Below are positions 1 to 7,943 of a stretch of 20,000 nucleotides of DNA, piece after piece. The stretch is from the NCBI GenBank assembly GCA_004554085.1, contig SFNY01000064.1, positions 1-20,000 of the forward strand. The letters run 5' to 3'. This DNA comes from Clostridiales bacterium (lineage in GTDB: Bacteria > Bacillota > Clostridia > Christensenellales > Aristaeellaceae). Below the pieces are notes generated by a model. That model worked only from the letters and a program-made list of their open reading frames with translations, searched no databases and was not told where the DNA came from. Every line of letters starts with the position of its first letter. Within the stretch, counting starts at the first letter, position 1. The translations under genes were made by a program, and so were the position numbers.

Positions 1-515
<515 letters not shown>

Positions 516-518
516 AGC

Positions 519-1205
519 CTATCCCTCCTGATTCTGCCACCTCGCCTCCAGCTTCCGCGCCAGGAGGGAAATGGGCCAGCAGATGAAGAAATACAGAAAG
601 AAGATCACCGCGTAGATCCAGATCGCCGCGCCGGGCGAATCGTAGCGCGAGGCGTCGATAATCTGCTGGCCCACCTTCAGCACCTCGATCACGCCGATGA
701 GCATCACCAGCGACGTGGTCTTGATCATGCGGGTGGCCAGGTTGATGGACTGGGGGATCAACCGCCGCAGGGTCTGGGGGATCAGGATGTGGCGGTAGAT
801 TTGCAGCTTCGTGAGTCCCAGCGCCTGGGCGCTCTCGATCTGATGCCGGGGGATGGAGGTCAGCGCGCCGCGCACCAGATCGCCCATCTCGCCCGCGCCC
901 CAGTAGGTGAACACCAGCACCGCCGCGGCCTCGCCGGAGATCTGGATGTCGAAGGCCTTCGCCAGTCCGAAGTAGCACAGAAACAGCAGCACCAGCTGGG
1001 GAACGATGCGGATGATCTCCAGATGGATGCGGCACAGCAGCCGGATCAGCGGGTTCTTCAGAGTCATCACCATGCCCAGCACCAGTCCCAGGGCGATGGA
1101 GAGCGCGATGGACGCCGCCGAGAGCTCCAGCGTCACGCCCAGGCCGCCCAGCAGGCGCACCAGGTTCTTGCCCTTAAACAGTACGCGTATCCCCAAATCC
1201 TGCAT
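519..1205 (-). CDS. Polar amino acid ABC transporter permease (HisM/GlnP type)
   Basis: This is an inner membrane subunit of 228 residues with the HEQRO-type permease fold: about five hydrophobic helices and an EAA loop around QIESAQALGLTKLQIYRHI, followed by LIPQTLRRLIPQSIN. I chose the ATG at 1205 (MQDLGIRVLF) over the ATG at 1223, because AAAGGAGG at 1212-1219 sits 6 bases in front of it and the extra upstream residues do not look like membrane protein. The gene starts 32 bases before the end of the preceding permease gene and stops 3 bases before the ATPase, so translation is probably coupled. With its paralog it would form a heterodimeric channel. The substrate-binding protein is not in the window and may lie beyond base 1. 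Confidence 0.92.
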   Translation of the reverse strand: MQDLGIRVLFKGKNLVRLLGGLGVTLELSAASIALSIALGLVLGMVMTLKNPLIRLLCRIHLEIIRIVPQLVLLFLCYFGLAKAFDIQISGEAAAVLVFTYWGAGEMGDLVRGALTSIPRHQIESAQALGLTKLQIYRHILIPQTLRRLIPQSINLATRMIKTTSLVMLIGVIEVLKVGQQIIDASRYDSPGAAIWIYAVIFFLYFFICWPISLLARKLEARWQNQEG

Positions 1206-1845
1206 AGCGCAGCCTCCTTTCAATCCAGCTGAATAGCAGAGACACCGGCAGCAGCAGCACCAGATACGCCGCCACCAGCATCATCAGCGCCTCGTCCGTC
1301 TTGTAGTACATGCCGATCAGATCCTTGGCCACGTACATCAGATCCGCCAGCGCCACGGCGCTGAACACGCTGGTTTCCTTGATCAGGAAGATCACGTTGG
1401 CGCACAGCGCCGGAATGGCCGTAGCCAGCGCCTGAGGCAGGATCACGTAGCGCAGATTTTGCAGATTTGTCAGTCCGATGCAGGCGCCGGCCTCCCGCTG
1501 GGAGACCTCCACCGCCTCTAGGCCGCTGCGCAGCGCCTCCGCCATGTAGGCTCCGCCCAGAAAGCTGAGGCCGATGATCGCGCAGGACTCCGAATCCAGT
1601 TTGATCCCCACCTTCGGCAGTCCGAAGTACAGAAAGAACAGCTGCACCAGCAGCGGCGTGTTCCGGGCCAGCTCAATGTAGATGGCCGCGACGCGCCGCA
1701 GCACCGGTATGCGGAGGCTCTGCACGATGCAGCACAGCAGGCCCACCACCATCGAGAGCACAATGCCGATCGCCGCGATGCGCAGCGTGAGCCCCGCCGC
1801 CTTCACGTACATCGGCGTGAATTTCTGAACGAATGTCCAGTCCAT
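1174..1845 (-). CDS. Polar amino acid ABC transporter permease (HisQ/GlnP type)
   Basis: This 223-residue integral membrane protein carries the family hallmark IYIELARNTPLLVQLFFLYF and an EAA loop around SQREAGACIGLTNLQNLRYV then ILPQALATAIP. Both are typical of amino-acid importers such as TcyB/TcyL, GlnP and HisQ. The ATG at 1845 has AGAGGAGGTGT just upstream. It is a paralog of the permease encoded by 519-1205 and overlaps that gene by 32 bases. The gap from the larE stop is 36 bases with no visible terminator, so it should be read from the mnmA promoter. Family membership is secure. The exact amino acid is inference, and cystine is an attractive guess given the sulfur-transfer genes upstream. 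Confidence 0.92.
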   Translation of the reverse strand: MDWTFVQKFTPMYVKAAGLTLRIAAIGIVLSMVVGLLCCIVQSLRIPVLRRVAAIYIELARNTPLLVQLFFLYFGLPKVGIKLDSESCAIIGLSFLGGAYMAEALRSGLEAVEVSQREAGACIGLTNLQNLRYVILPQALATAIPALCANVIFLIKETSVFSAVALADLMYVAKDLIGMYYKTDEALMMLVAAYLVLLLPVSLLFSWIERRLRYAGFGDTRTV

Positions 1846-1881
1846 GCAGACACCTCCTCTGCCACAGTATGGTATGTGGGT

Positions 1882-2730
1882 TCAGGCCCGGTTGGTTCCC
1901 TCCGGCGCAGGCTTCGGCAGCACCTCGTTCATGCTGCCCGTGCGGTAGCCTGCCAGATCCAGCGTGACGTAGTGGAAGCCCAGCTCCTTCAGGCGCTTGT
2001 ACACCCTCAGGCGGGTAGTTTCCTCCATGAACCTTCCGAATTCGGCGGGAAGCAGCTCGATGCGGGCCACGTCGCCGTGGATGCGCACACGCAGCTGATG
2101 AAAGCCCAGATCCAGCAGGTACTGCTCCGCCGCGTCCACCATGTGCAGCTTCTCCTCGCTGATGGTCTCGCCGTACACGAAGCGCGACGACAGGCAGGCG
2201 AAGGACTGCTTGTTCCAGGTGGGCAGGCCCAGCTCCCTCGAGAGCGCGCGGACGTCCGCCTTGTTGAGCCCCGCCGCCCGAAGCGGACTCTTTACGCCCA
2301 GCTCCTTCACCGCGATCAGGCCGGGACGGTAGTCGCCCTCGTCGTCCAGATTGGAGCCCTCCGCCACCGCGGCGAGGTTCCGCTCCCGGGCGATGCTCCA
2401 GATCTTCTCGAACAGCTCGTGCTTGCAGAGGTAGCAGCGGTTCGTGGGATTCTTGCGGAAACCCTCGATGTCCAGCTCCTCCGACCGGCACACCACGTGC
2501 TCGATGCCGTTCTCCCGGCAGAAGGTCTGCGCCTCCTTCAGCTCCCGCTCAGGGAAGGAGCAGGAGGAGGCCGTCACGGCGATGGCGCGCGCCCCCAACA
2601 CATCGTGGGCCACACGCAGCAGGAAGGTGGAATCCACGCCGCCGGAGAAGGCCACCACCACGCTGCCCAATTCGCGCAGGTACTCCTGTAATGCCTGATA
2701 TTTTTCCTCAATCGTCAGCTTGCTCTGCAT
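1882..2730 (-). CDS. larE: LarE-family ATP-dependent sulfur transferase
   Basis: LarE proteins adenylylate a pyridinium dicarboxylate mononucleotide and insert sulfur into it to make the nickel-pincer cofactor first found in lactate racemase. The 282-residue protein has the PP-loop SGGVDST (29-35), NRCYLC with Cys99 and Cys102, AEGSN (about 123-127), and FACLSSR with Cys179. Cys179 aligns by context with the sacrificial cysteine of the Lactobacillus enzyme. The CxxC plus Cys179 may instead fit the LarE variants that hold a [4Fe-4S] cluster, but I cannot align them here. I prefer the ATG at 2730, because AAAGGAG (2741-2747) is 10 bases ahead of it and only 1 base ahead of the ATG at 2739. The start lies inside the end of mnmA. 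No LarB or LarC is visible, so the acceptor molecule is open. Confidence 0.9.
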   Translation of the reverse strand: MQSKLTIEEKYQALQEYLRELGSVVVAFSGGVDSTFLLRVAHDVLGARAIAVTASSCSFPERELKEAQTFCRENGIEHVVCRSEELDIEGFRKNPTNRCYLCKHELFEKIWSIARERNLAAVAEGSNLDDEGDYRPGLIAVKELGVKSPLRAAGLNKADVRALSRELGLPTWNKQSFACLSSRFVYGETISEEKLHMVDAAEQYLLDLGFHQLRVRIHGDVARIELLPAEFGRFMEETTRLRVYKRLKELGFHYVTLDLAGYRTGSMNEVLPKPAPEGTNRA

Positions 2731-3835
2731 CGTATGCATGCTCCTTTGCGTTGTTTTTTGCCGCCGAATCCACGATCGCGCCGCCCAGGCAGACCTCGCC
2801 GTCGTAGAACACCGCGGACTGGCCCGCCGTCACCGCGCGCTGGGGTGTATCGAAGGCCATGCGAACATTTCCGTCCTTTAAGGTGATGGTGCAATCCTGC
2901 AAGGGCTGGCGGTGGCGCAGGCGCACCTGACAGCGCAGGGGAACGCCATCTTCAACCGGCGGATGGCACGCCAGCCAGGTGCATTCACTGCCCTCGGCAT
3001 AGTCGCTGAACAGCAGCGGCGAATCCTCGCCCTGATCCACGATCAGCCGGTTGCGCTTCAGATCCTTTTCTACCACGAACCAGCGCCTGCCGTCCCCGCT
3101 GCCGCCGATGCCCAGGCCCCGGCGCTGGCCCGGCGTGTAGTACATCAGGCCGTCGTGCCGTCCGACGATCCTGCCGTCCACCGCCACGATGTCCCCGGGC
3201 TGTGCCGGAAGGTAGCCGGAGAGAAACTGCCTGAAGTTGCGCTCGCCGATGAAGCACACGCCGGTGGAGTCCTTCTTTTCGCTCACCGGAAGGCCCTCGT
3301 CCCGGGCGATATGGCGAATCTCCGCCTTGGTGAGATTTCCCACCGGGAACATCGCCCTGGAGAGCGCGCGCTGGTTCAGCATGTACAGAAAGTAGGTCTG
3401 ATCCTTGTTCTCGTCCTTCGCCCGCAGCAGGCGGTAAGCTCCTTCCGATTCGTCCAGCCGGGCGAAGTGGCCCGTGGCCAGCTTGTCCGCGCCCAGCTTC
3501 TCCGCGAGGTCCAGAAACACGCCGAACTTGATCTCCCGGTTGCACAGCACGTCCGGGTTCGGCGTGCGTCCCCTGCGATACTCCTCCAGAAAGTGGGCAA
3601 ACACACGCTCCCGGTACTCCCGGGCAAAGTTCACGCTGTAGCAGCGGATGCCGATGGCGTAGCACACCCGGCGCACGTCCGCCCAGTCCGGCTCCGAGGT
3701 GCAAACGCCGCAATCGTCCTTCTCCTCCCAGTTGTTCATGAACACGCCCGTAACCTCGTGCCCGGCGCGCTTCAAAAGCAGCGCGGCCACCGAGGAATCC
3801 ACGCCGCCCGACATCCCAACGATGATATTGGCCAT
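2708..3835 (-). CDS. mnmA: tRNA-specific 2-thiouridylase MnmA
   Basis: MnmA adds sulfur to U34 of glutamate, glutamine and lysine tRNAs, using ATP and a persulfide from a cysteine desulfurase. The 375 residues are close to the usual 360-370. Visible motifs are the PP-loop SGGVDSS (9-15), NPDVLCN with Cys98, DSTGVCFIG with Cys194 (the catalytic pair), TGHFAR, and YYTPGQRRGLGIGG in the central domain. The start MANIIVGMSGG at 3835 follows GGGAGA at the right distance. A longer frame from 3907 would place the promoter inside the gene, so I rejected it. A tail of about 19 residues after LGGAIVDSA overlaps the larE start. The gene heads a five-gene minus-strand operon behind a consensus promoter. 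Confidence 0.97.
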   Translation of the reverse strand: MANIIVGMSGGVDSSVAALLLKRAGHEVTGVFMNNWEEKDDCGVCTSEPDWADVRRVCYAIGIRCYSVNFAREYRERVFAHFLEEYRRGRTPNPDVLCNREIKFGVFLDLAEKLGADKLATGHFARLDESEGAYRLLRAKDENKDQTYFLYMLNQRALSRAMFPVGNLTKAEIRHIARDEGLPVSEKKDSTGVCFIGERNFRQFLSGYLPAQPGDIVAVDGRIVGRHDGLMYYTPGQRRGLGIGGSGDGRRWFVVEKDLKRNRLIVDQGEDSPLLFSDYAEGSECTWLACHPPVEDGVPLRCQVRLRHRQPLQDCTITLKDGNVRMAFDTPQRAVTAGQSAVFYDGEVCLGGAIVDSAAKNNAKEHAYDAEQADD

Positions 3836-3891
3836 ACATTTCTCCCTGTGCCCTCCACAATACCTATTAAACAGATATGAAAAACATGAAT

Positions 3892-3920
3892 ATAATACCA
3901 TGCCCATGGGCGGCTGTCAA
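3892..3920 (-). promoter_or_regulatory. Sigma-A promoter of the mnmA-larE-ABC operon
   Basis: Read on the minus strand, a perfect -35 TTGACA (3915-3920) is followed by a 17-base spacer and -10 TATTAT (3892-3897). Transcription should start near 3885, giving a leader of about 50 bases before the mnmA ATG at 3835. This is the strongest promoter match on the minus strand of the window. Confidence 0.82.
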
Positions 3921-3985
3921 TCGTTCGCGGGGGAAGATTGCAAAGCTTTAACAGGCGGCGGGGGAGGGATCGGAAGGGGAAAGGC

Positions 3986-4014
3986 TTGCGCGGACGGGAC
4001 AAAAAGAATATAAT
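3986..4014 (+). promoter_or_regulatory. Promoter of the DUF362 gene
   Basis: A perfect -10 TATAAT (4009-4014) lies 17 bases after a weak -35 TTGCGC (3986-3991), and the start codon is 45 bases downstream. Right at the expected transcription start there is a small palindrome, GGTA-GCA-TACC (4015-4025), which could be an operator half-pair or just chance. The promoter diverges from the mnmA promoter about 66 bases away. Confidence 0.65.
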
Positions 4015-4058
4015 GGTAGCATACCTGTCTGATACATATTTCATTTTGGAGGATAAAA

Positions 4059-5192
4059 ATGGAAAAATCGAAGGTTTATTTCTCGGATTTCCGCGTCGCA
4101 GTGGGCAGCAGCGGCCTCGTGGGCAAGCTGAAGAAGCTGATGGAGAAGGCCGGGATCGGCCAGATTGACATGGACGGCAAGTTTGTCGCCATCAAGATGC
4201 ACTTCGGCGAGCTGGGCAATCTGAGCTTTCTGCGCCCGAACTATGCCCGCGCGGTGGCGGATCTGGTGAAGGAAATGGGCGGACATCCCTTCCTGACCGA
4301 CTGCAACACCATGTATCCCGGCAGCCGCAAGAACGCCCTGGAGCACCTGGAGTGCGCCTGGGAGAACGGCTTCACGCCGCTGACGGTTGGTTGCCCGATT
4401 CTCATCGGCGACGGCCTGAAGGGCACGGACGACATCGCGGTGCCGGTTGTCGGCGGCGAGTACGTCAAGGAGGCCTACATCGGCCGCGCCATCATGGATG
4501 CGGACGTGTTCATCAGTCTGACCCACTTCAAGGGCCACGAGATGACCGGCTTCGGCGGAACCATCAAGAACATCGGCATGGGCTGCGGCTCCCGCGCGGG
4601 CAAGAAGGACCAGCACAGCAGCGGCAAGCCCACCGTCAGCGCGCCCCTGTGCCGCGGCTGCCGCCGCTGCCAGCGCGAGTGCGCCAACAACGGCCTGGAG
4701 TTCGATCCTGATACCAGGAAGATGCGCGTCAATTCCGACAACTGCGTGGGCTGCGGACGCTGCCTGGGCGCCTGCAATTTCGACGCGATCCACTTCGTGC
4801 AGAACAACGCGCCCCGCGACCTGAACTGCCGCATGGCGGAGTACGCCAAGGCCGTGGTGGACGGTCGCCCGAGCTTCCACGTCTCCCTGATCGTGGACGT
4901 GTCCCCGAACTGCGACTGCCACTCCGAGAACGACGCGCCCATCCTGCCGGACATCGGCATGCTGGCCTCCTTCGATCCCATCGCGCTGGATCAGGCCTGC
5001 GCCGACCTCTGCCAGAAGGCCGCGCCCATGCCCAACAGCCAGCTCTCCGACAACATGAAGAGGAGCGACTTCCACGATTTCTGCGACCACTTCACCAACA
5101 ACAAGCCGGAATCCGAGTGGAAGAGCTGCCTGGAGCACGGCGAGAAGATCGGCCTGGGCTCCCGGGAGTACGAGCTGATCGTGGTCAAGTAA
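4059..5192 (+). CDS. DUF362 domain protein with two 4Fe-4S ferredoxin motifs
   Basis: This is a 377-residue protein probably located in the cytoplasm, since no signal peptide or membrane helix is visible. Residues 1-190 form a DUF362 domain, with THFKGHEMTGFGGTIKNIG (155-173) as its most recognisable stretch. The middle has two classic cluster-binding motifs: Cys198, 201, 204 and 208 (CRGCRRCQREC), and Cys229, 232, 235 and 239 (CVGCGRCLGAC). A further segment, PNCDCH, lies near residues 284-289 and may bind metal. The ATG at 4059 follows GGAGG at 4048-4052. The protein is very likely an electron-transfer or redox protein of anaerobes, but no reaction is known for this family to my knowledge. 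It is transcribed alone, between its own promoter and a terminator. Confidence 0.93.
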   Translation: MEKSKVYFSDFRVAVGSSGLVGKLKKLMEKAGIGQIDMDGKFVAIKMHFGELGNLSFLRPNYARAVADLVKEMGGHPFLTDCNTMYPGSRKNALEHLECAWENGFTPLTVGCPILIGDGLKGTDDIAVPVVGGEYVKEAYIGRAIMDADVFISLTHFKGHEMTGFGGTIKNIGMGCGSRAGKKDQHSSGKPTVSAPLCRGCRRCQRECANNGLEFDPDTRKMRVNSDNCVGCGRCLGACNFDAIHFVQNNAPRDLNCRMAEYAKAVVDGRPSFHVSLIVDVSPNCDCHSENDAPILPDIGMLASFDPIALDQACADLCQKAAPMPNSQLSDNMKRSDFHDFCDHFTNNKPESEWKSCLEHGEKIGLGSREYELIVVK

Positions 5193-5208
5193 GAGCAGCA
5201 CGATTCAT

Positions 5209-5239
5209 GCCCTGCAGCCTCCGTTGCTGCGGGGCTTTT
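5209..5239 (+). terminator. Rho-independent terminator after the DUF362 gene
   Basis: A 10-base-pair stem (5209-5218 with 5226-5235, including one G-T wobble) encloses a 7-base loop and is followed by TTTT. It starts 17 bases after the stop codon. Confidence 0.8.
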
Positions 5240-5258
5240 CCGTGCTTCATCTACAAAA

Positions 5259-5314
5259 TTGACACATCCGGCACGAATCTCCCTCTATTCAGAATGCCGC
5301 GAATCATATATAAT
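5259..5314 (+). promoter_or_regulatory. Candidate promoter region of the sensor kinase operon
   Basis: A perfect TATAAT at 5309-5314 lies just upstream of the gene, but the hexamer 17 bases before it (TATTCA, 5286-5291) is a poor -35. A perfect TTGACA at 5259-5264 lies exactly 44 bases before the TATAAT, and the only -10 candidates 17-19 bases after it are weak (for example CTCTAT). The same arrangement occurs at 8313-8368. TTGACACAT may be an upstream activator site or the -35 of a second promoter. Confidence 0.55.
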
Positions 5315-5336
5315 GAAGGAACAGGGGTGAGCGGAC

Positions 5337-6644
5337 ATGATACGGATGGAAATTGCCTTGTTTCTGGTGCTGGCGTTTGTGGCGATGAACTACTTTACCG
5401 CGGAGCGCAGGTACAGCCGGCTGCACCGAACCTTTGCACTGCTGCTGGTGACGGTGCTGGTGAACCTGGTCTTTGACGGCGTGACGGTCTACACGGTGAA
5501 CCATCTGGACGCGGTGCCGTGGCTGCTGAACGAGGTTCTGCACCGCATCTTCATCGGCTCGATGGTGGTTGCGGTGTACCTGTTCTACGAGTACATCTCG
5601 CTGCTGGTGGAGGAGGAGACGGGCAAGCCGCGCCGCCATAACCTGGCGGCGAGGATCTATCTGGCGGTTGCCATGCTGGGCGTACTGCTGCTGCCGGTGC
5701 ACTACGCGATCTCGCCCCAGGGCAACTACTCTGACGGAATCCATGTGCAGGTGTGCTACACCTCGGTCGCGGTGTATCTGCTGCTGTGCACGGGGATCCT
5801 GCTGCGCAATTGGGGTAAGATCAATCCCAAGAAGAAACGCACCATCTCCGTGGCGCTGGCCATTGAGCTGCTCGGGGCGGTGCTGCAGGCGTTCAACCCC
5901 ACCTGGCTGATCAGCGGAATGGGCCTTACGCTGATGACGATTTCCTTCTATCTGACGCTGGAGAACCCGGACATCCTGCGCGCCGAGCTTACGGAGCAGA
6001 AGATGGGCATGCTCTACCTCAAGAGCCAGGTCAATCCCCACTTTTTGTACAATACGCTGGACACCATCCGCATTCAGGCGCAGCTCAACGGCGATCGGAA
6101 GGTTGCCGACCTGCTGATGCGCCTGGTGGACTTCTTCCGTCTGAGCGTGAAGGTGAACCAGCAGATGGTGGCGCTGGACGACGAGCTGGAGTTGCTGGAG
6201 GCCTACATGGAGCTGATGTGCCACCGCTATCCGGAGCTGCTGGTGCGCTACGACATCGATCCCGATCTGGGCGGCGCGCTGGTGCCCAACTTCATTCTCC
6301 AGCCTATCGTGGAAAACAGCCTGCTGCACGGCCTGAAGAACCGGGGCTACAAGGGCGAGGTGGCCATCTCCGCCAGGAGAATGGGCAAGGAGAGGTTCGA
6401 GATTCAGGTGCGCGACACCGGCAGCGGCTTCAGCGAAGAGAGCAAGGCGCGCGTGGACGAGCTGCTGTTGCACTACGACCGCCAGGCGCCCAGGCTGGAG
6501 GGCAACAGCATCGGCATTCTGAACGTGCAGAAGCGCATCAAGCTGCTCTGCGGCAGGGACTGCGGCCTTTCCTACACGGAGAACCCGGACGGCGGCGTGA
6601 CGGCGCACCTGCTGCTGCGCATTGGCAAGGAGGATGAGCGATGA
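5337..6644 (+). CDS. Membrane sensor histidine kinase, LytS/YesM (His_kinase) family
   Basis: This 435-residue kinase would phosphorylate the response regulator encoded next. Residues 1-210 hold about seven hydrophobic helices (near 5-20, 33-52, 68-90, 105-124, 137-156, 170-187 and 190-208). No large extracellular domain is seen, so the signal is probably sensed in or near the membrane. QVNPHFLYNT (231-240) gives the phosphoacceptor His235 in the His_kinase box of this family. The ATPase part shows the N-box LQPIVENSLLHGLKN (321-335), DTGSGF (360-365) and the GNSIGILNVQ G2 region. AGGGGTGA (5323-5330) precedes the ATG at 5337. The stop overlaps the regulator start in ATGA (6641-6644), so the pair is translationally coupled. 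Confidence 0.95.
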   Translation: MIRMEIALFLVLAFVAMNYFTAERRYSRLHRTFALLLVTVLVNLVFDGVTVYTVNHLDAVPWLLNEVLHRIFIGSMVVAVYLFYEYISLLVEEETGKPRRHNLAARIYLAVAMLGVLLLPVHYAISPQGNYSDGIHVQVCYTSVAVYLLLCTGILLRNWGKINPKKKRTISVALAIELLGAVLQAFNPTWLISGMGLTLMTISFYLTLENPDILRAELTEQKMGMLYLKSQVNPHFLYNTLDTIRIQAQLNGDRKVADLLMRLVDFFRLSVKVNQQMVALDDELELLEAYMELMCHRYPELLVRYDIDPDLGGALVPNFILQPIVENSLLHGLKNRGYKGEVAISARRMGKERFEIQVRDTGSGFSEESKARVDELLLHYDRQAPRLEGNSIGILNVQKRIKLLCGRDCGLSYTENPDGGVTAHLLLRIGKEDER

Positions 6645-7384
6645 AGAAGCTGCGTGTGCTGCTGGTGGACGACGAGATCATGATCCGCGAGGGCTTCAAG
6701 CGCCTGTTCGACTGGGAGGCTCACGGCTGCGAGGTGGTGGGGGAGGCCGCCGACGGCATGGAGGCGCTGGGACAGATCGACGCGCTCCGGCCCGACATCG
6801 TCATCATGGACATCAACATTCCCATCATGAACGGCCTGAAGGTGATCCAGACGGCGCGGGTGAAGCACCCGCAGACCGCCTTCGTGATCGTCTCCGGCTA
6901 CGACGACTTTTCCTACTGCCAGCAGGCGCTGCGGATGCAAATCACCGATTACATCCTCAAGCCCGTGAACTACGAGGAGTTCGGCAGCTGCATCGACAAT
7001 CTGAAGATTTCCCTCTTCGAGCAGAGCGTATCCCGGGAGGCTGAGCAGCAGGAGGAGCGGCTCATCACCCGCATGACCCGCTTTTTGCAGGCGCACCTTG
7101 CCGAGGAGCTGAGCCTGGGCGTGCTGGCGGAGGAGTTCCACCTGAGCGCCCAGTACGTGAGCCAGCTCTTCAAAAACGAGATCGGCGTGGGCTTCCTGGC
7201 CTACCTGACCAACATCCGCATGGAGAAGGCGAAGAAGCTGCTTTTGTCCACGCAGCTGTCCGTGGCCGAGGTTGCCGAGCGCGCGGGCTATGCGGACTAC
7301 CGCGTGTTCACCAAGTCCTTCAAGAAGGCCGAGGGCGTGACCCCCTCCCAGTACCGGCGGGAGTTCCTGGATGGCGCGCACTGA
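6641..7384 (+). CDS. Response regulator with AraC-type DNA-binding domain (YesN-like)
   Basis: This 247-residue cytoplasmic transcription factor pairs with the kinase encoded 4 bases upstream. The receiver domain (about 1-120) has the acidic pair Asp10 and Asp11, phosphoacceptor Asp57 in IVIMDINIP, Ser85 in VIVSGYDD and Lys107 in YILKP, so every active-site residue is present. The C-terminal domain (about 140-245) is an AraC double helix-turn-helix, with LGVLAEEFHLSAQYVSQLFK, then LSVAEVAERAGYADYRVFTK and TPSQYRRE. Regulators of this type often control nearby carbohydrate transport or surface functions. Possible targets here are its own operon, the pspC/ABC operon or the sugar cluster, and nothing in the sequence decides between them. 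Confidence 0.96.
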   Translation: MKKLRVLLVDDEIMIREGFKRLFDWEAHGCEVVGEAADGMEALGQIDALRPDIVIMDINIPIMNGLKVIQTARVKHPQTAFVIVSGYDDFSYCQQALRMQITDYILKPVNYEEFGSCIDNLKISLFEQSVSREAEQQEERLITRMTRFLQAHLAEELSLGVLAEEFHLSAQYVSQLFKNEIGVGFLAYLTNIRMEKAKKLLLSTQLSVAEVAERAGYADYRVFTKSFKKAEGVTPSQYRREFLDGAH

Positions 7385-7397
7385 GGCAGGAGAGAGT

Positions 7398-7940
7398 ATG
7401 CAGATCGGAGAGCATATGAAACGAAACTACATTCCCAATATTCTCACGACGCTCAGAATGCTGGGCGCAGTTTTGCTGCTGCTGACAAAGCCGCTCACGC
7501 TGCCGTTCTACCTGCTCCACATCTTCTGCGGGCTGACGGACGCGCTGGACGGCGCGTTCGCCCGGGCGCTGCATGCGTCGAGCCGCTTTGGCGCGCAGCT
7601 GGACAGTATCGCCGATCTGATGTTCTACGGCGTGATGATGGGCAAGCTGATGCCGATCCTGCTGGAGCGCATGCCGGCGAGCGTGTGGTGGATCGTGGGC
7701 GCGGCTGTGTTCATCCGCCTGTGCGCCTATGGCGTGGCCGCAGTCACCCAGCACAGGTTTTCCGCACTGCACACCATACTCAACAAGCTTACGGGACTGC
7801 TGGTGTTCCTGGTTCCCGGGATGCTGGCGCTGCCCGCAGCCGTGCCGCTGTGCCACGGGGTCGCAGTGATGGCCCTGATCTCGTCCTCGCACGAGCTGTG
7901 GCTGCACATCCGTGCGGCGAGAAATTCAAAGGAGGATTGA
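7398..7940 (+). CDS. CDP-alcohol phosphatidyltransferase family protein
   Basis: Enzymes of this family join a CDP-linked diacylglycerol (or similar) to an alcohol acceptor in phospholipid synthesis. The 180-residue membrane protein carries the full catalytic signature D-x2-DG-x2-AR-x8-G-x3-D-x3-D, seen as DALDGAFAR and then GAQLDSIAD, so it should be active. Around it are about five hydrophobic segments. I chose the ATG at 7398 behind AGGAG (7388-7392). The ATG at 7416 (MKRNYIPN), which has GGAG at 7407-7410, is nearly as good. A start at 7371 would sit inside the regulator gene and lacks a ribosome site. The acceptor (glycerol phosphate, inositol phosphate or other) cannot be told. It lies 13 bases after the response regulator and so is in the same operon. 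Confidence 0.88.
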   Translation: MQIGEHMKRNYIPNILTTLRMLGAVLLLLTKPLTLPFYLLHIFCGLTDALDGAFARALHASSRFGAQLDSIADLMFYGVMMGKLMPILLERMPASVWWIVGAAVFIRLCAYGVAAVTQHRFSALHTILNKLTGLLVFLVPGMLALPAAVPLCHGVAVMALISSSHELWLHIRAARNSKED

Positions 7941-7943
7941 AGC

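Noticed and set aside
3836..3907. Longer mnmA start at 3907
   Set aside because: It would put the -10 box within the coding region, and the extra residues do not resemble MnmA. The start at 3835 has a ribosome site.
4041..5201. 386-residue minus-strand frame opposite the DUF362 gene
   Set aside because: The plus-strand reading has eight perfectly spaced cluster cysteines, and the minus frame is a compositional mirror.
5304..6608. 434-residue minus-strand frame opposite the sensor kinase
   Set aside because: It is rich in His, Gln and Arg and lacks motifs, while the plus strand is a textbook kinase.
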